Assembly (NCBI GenBank): GCA_012840245.1
Contig: DULR01000062.1
Location: 1 to 33,368, forward strand
Reading direction: 5' to 3'
Length of the DNA stretch: 33,368 bases
Source: Clostridiaceae bacterium
GTDB taxonomy: Bacteria; Bacillota; Clostridia; DSM-8532
Shown: positions 33,222 through 33,368 of the stretch, piece by piece
Layout of the letters: the number at the start of each line of letters is the position of its first letter
How positions within the stretch are numbered: the first letter of the stretch is position 1
The notes under the pieces: model-generated
Databases searched by the model: none
Told to the model about the DNA's origin: nothing
The model's input: only the letters and a program-made list of their open reading frames with translations
Program-made: the position numbers and the translations under genes

Positions 33222-33247
33222 TAAGATTCTTCACTGCGCTTCGCTCA
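33222..33247. repeat. Partial second copy of the repeat, inverted
   Basis: AAGATTCTTCACTGCGCTTC continuing GCTCAGA reads on the minus strand as TCTGAGCGAAGCGCAGTGAA then GAATCTT, the usual flank of the TGTCATTCTGA repeat, but its own end motif is lost. Confidence 0.5.
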
Positions 33248-33295
33248 GATACCATAGGATGTCAAGCCTTTTTTAAAAAAAAATAACTACCTAAA

Positions 33296-33310
33296 GTATA
33301 ATAATTATAC
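33296..33310. promoter_or_regulatory. Symmetric element with two face-to-face TATAAT boxes
   Basis: GTATAAT A ATTATAC is a perfect 15-base palindrome that contains TATAAT on each strand. On the minus strand TTGCCA lies 19 bases upstream of its box. It may be a promoter or a regulator site of a gene beyond the right edge; no reading frame in the last 60 bases could be assigned. Confidence 0.3.
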
Positions 33311-33368
33311 CTTTTCCCATTGTATGTATGGCAAGTAAAACACTATTTACCGGGGATTCGGCCCTTTC

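Noticed and set aside
33271..33283. T-run/A-run palindrome as terminator
   Set aside because: The stem would be A/T only, with no G/C pairs of its own; it is more likely a flank of the damaged repeat copy.

Overview
The window looks like a chromosomal piece of a low-to-moderate G+C, anaerobic, Gram-positive bacterium of the Clostridia. The reasons are strong AGGAGG-type ribosome binding sites, TTGACA/TATAAT promoters, lipoprotein signals in front of binding proteins, an NAD-linked multi-subunit [FeFe] hydrogenase, an ECF sigma/anti-sigma pair and a CUT1 sugar importer. No rRNA, tRNA, CRISPR array, insertion sequence or phage gene was seen.

Layout. 1-2389: polyamine operon on the minus strand (carboxynorspermidine synthase, then nspC running off the left edge) behind a clear sigma-A promoter. 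2475-4798: ECF sigma factor and membrane-anchored anti-sigma factor, preceded by a TGTAAC-16-CGTC element that fits autoregulation. 4918-6924: glycerophosphodiester phosphodiesterase and a major-facilitator sugar-type transporter, plus strand. 7014-9957: minus-strand run of putP, a truncated aminoglycoside-phosphotransferase-like kinase, a NUDIX hydrolase and a VOC protein. 10553-16193: three-gene hydrogenase operon (NuoE-like, NuoF-like, HydA); the NuoF-like subunit is fused to a complete GltD/NfnB-like flavoprotein, and HydA carries an extra coiled-coil tail. 16504-17424: nucleotidyltransferase. 17516-27621: carbohydrate locus on the minus strand with a LacI repressor, a secreted DUF6259-like lipoprotein, a binding protein, two permeases, a GH172/DUF2961 enzyme and an unassigned (alpha/alpha)6-type protein, plus a leftover C-terminal binding-module fragment. 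27767-31562: AI-2E-family permease and a P-type calcium ATPase. 31767-33095: lipoprotein with S-layer-homology-like segments, followed by a structured intergenic repeat.

How it fits together. The carbohydrate locus reads as a regulon. One near-identical palindrome sits at the lacI promoter and another (perfect, 18 bp) just in front of the first gene of the transport/hydrolase operon, so the repressor probably controls itself and the operon. The sugar product is imported by an ABC system with no ATPase gene in the window. The hydrogenase operon could connect NADH, possibly NADPH, ferredoxin and H2. The points most worth a second look are the NuoF-GltD fusion, the unassigned hydrolase-like proteins of the sugar locus, the ECF promoter, and the multi-hairpin repeat near the right end.
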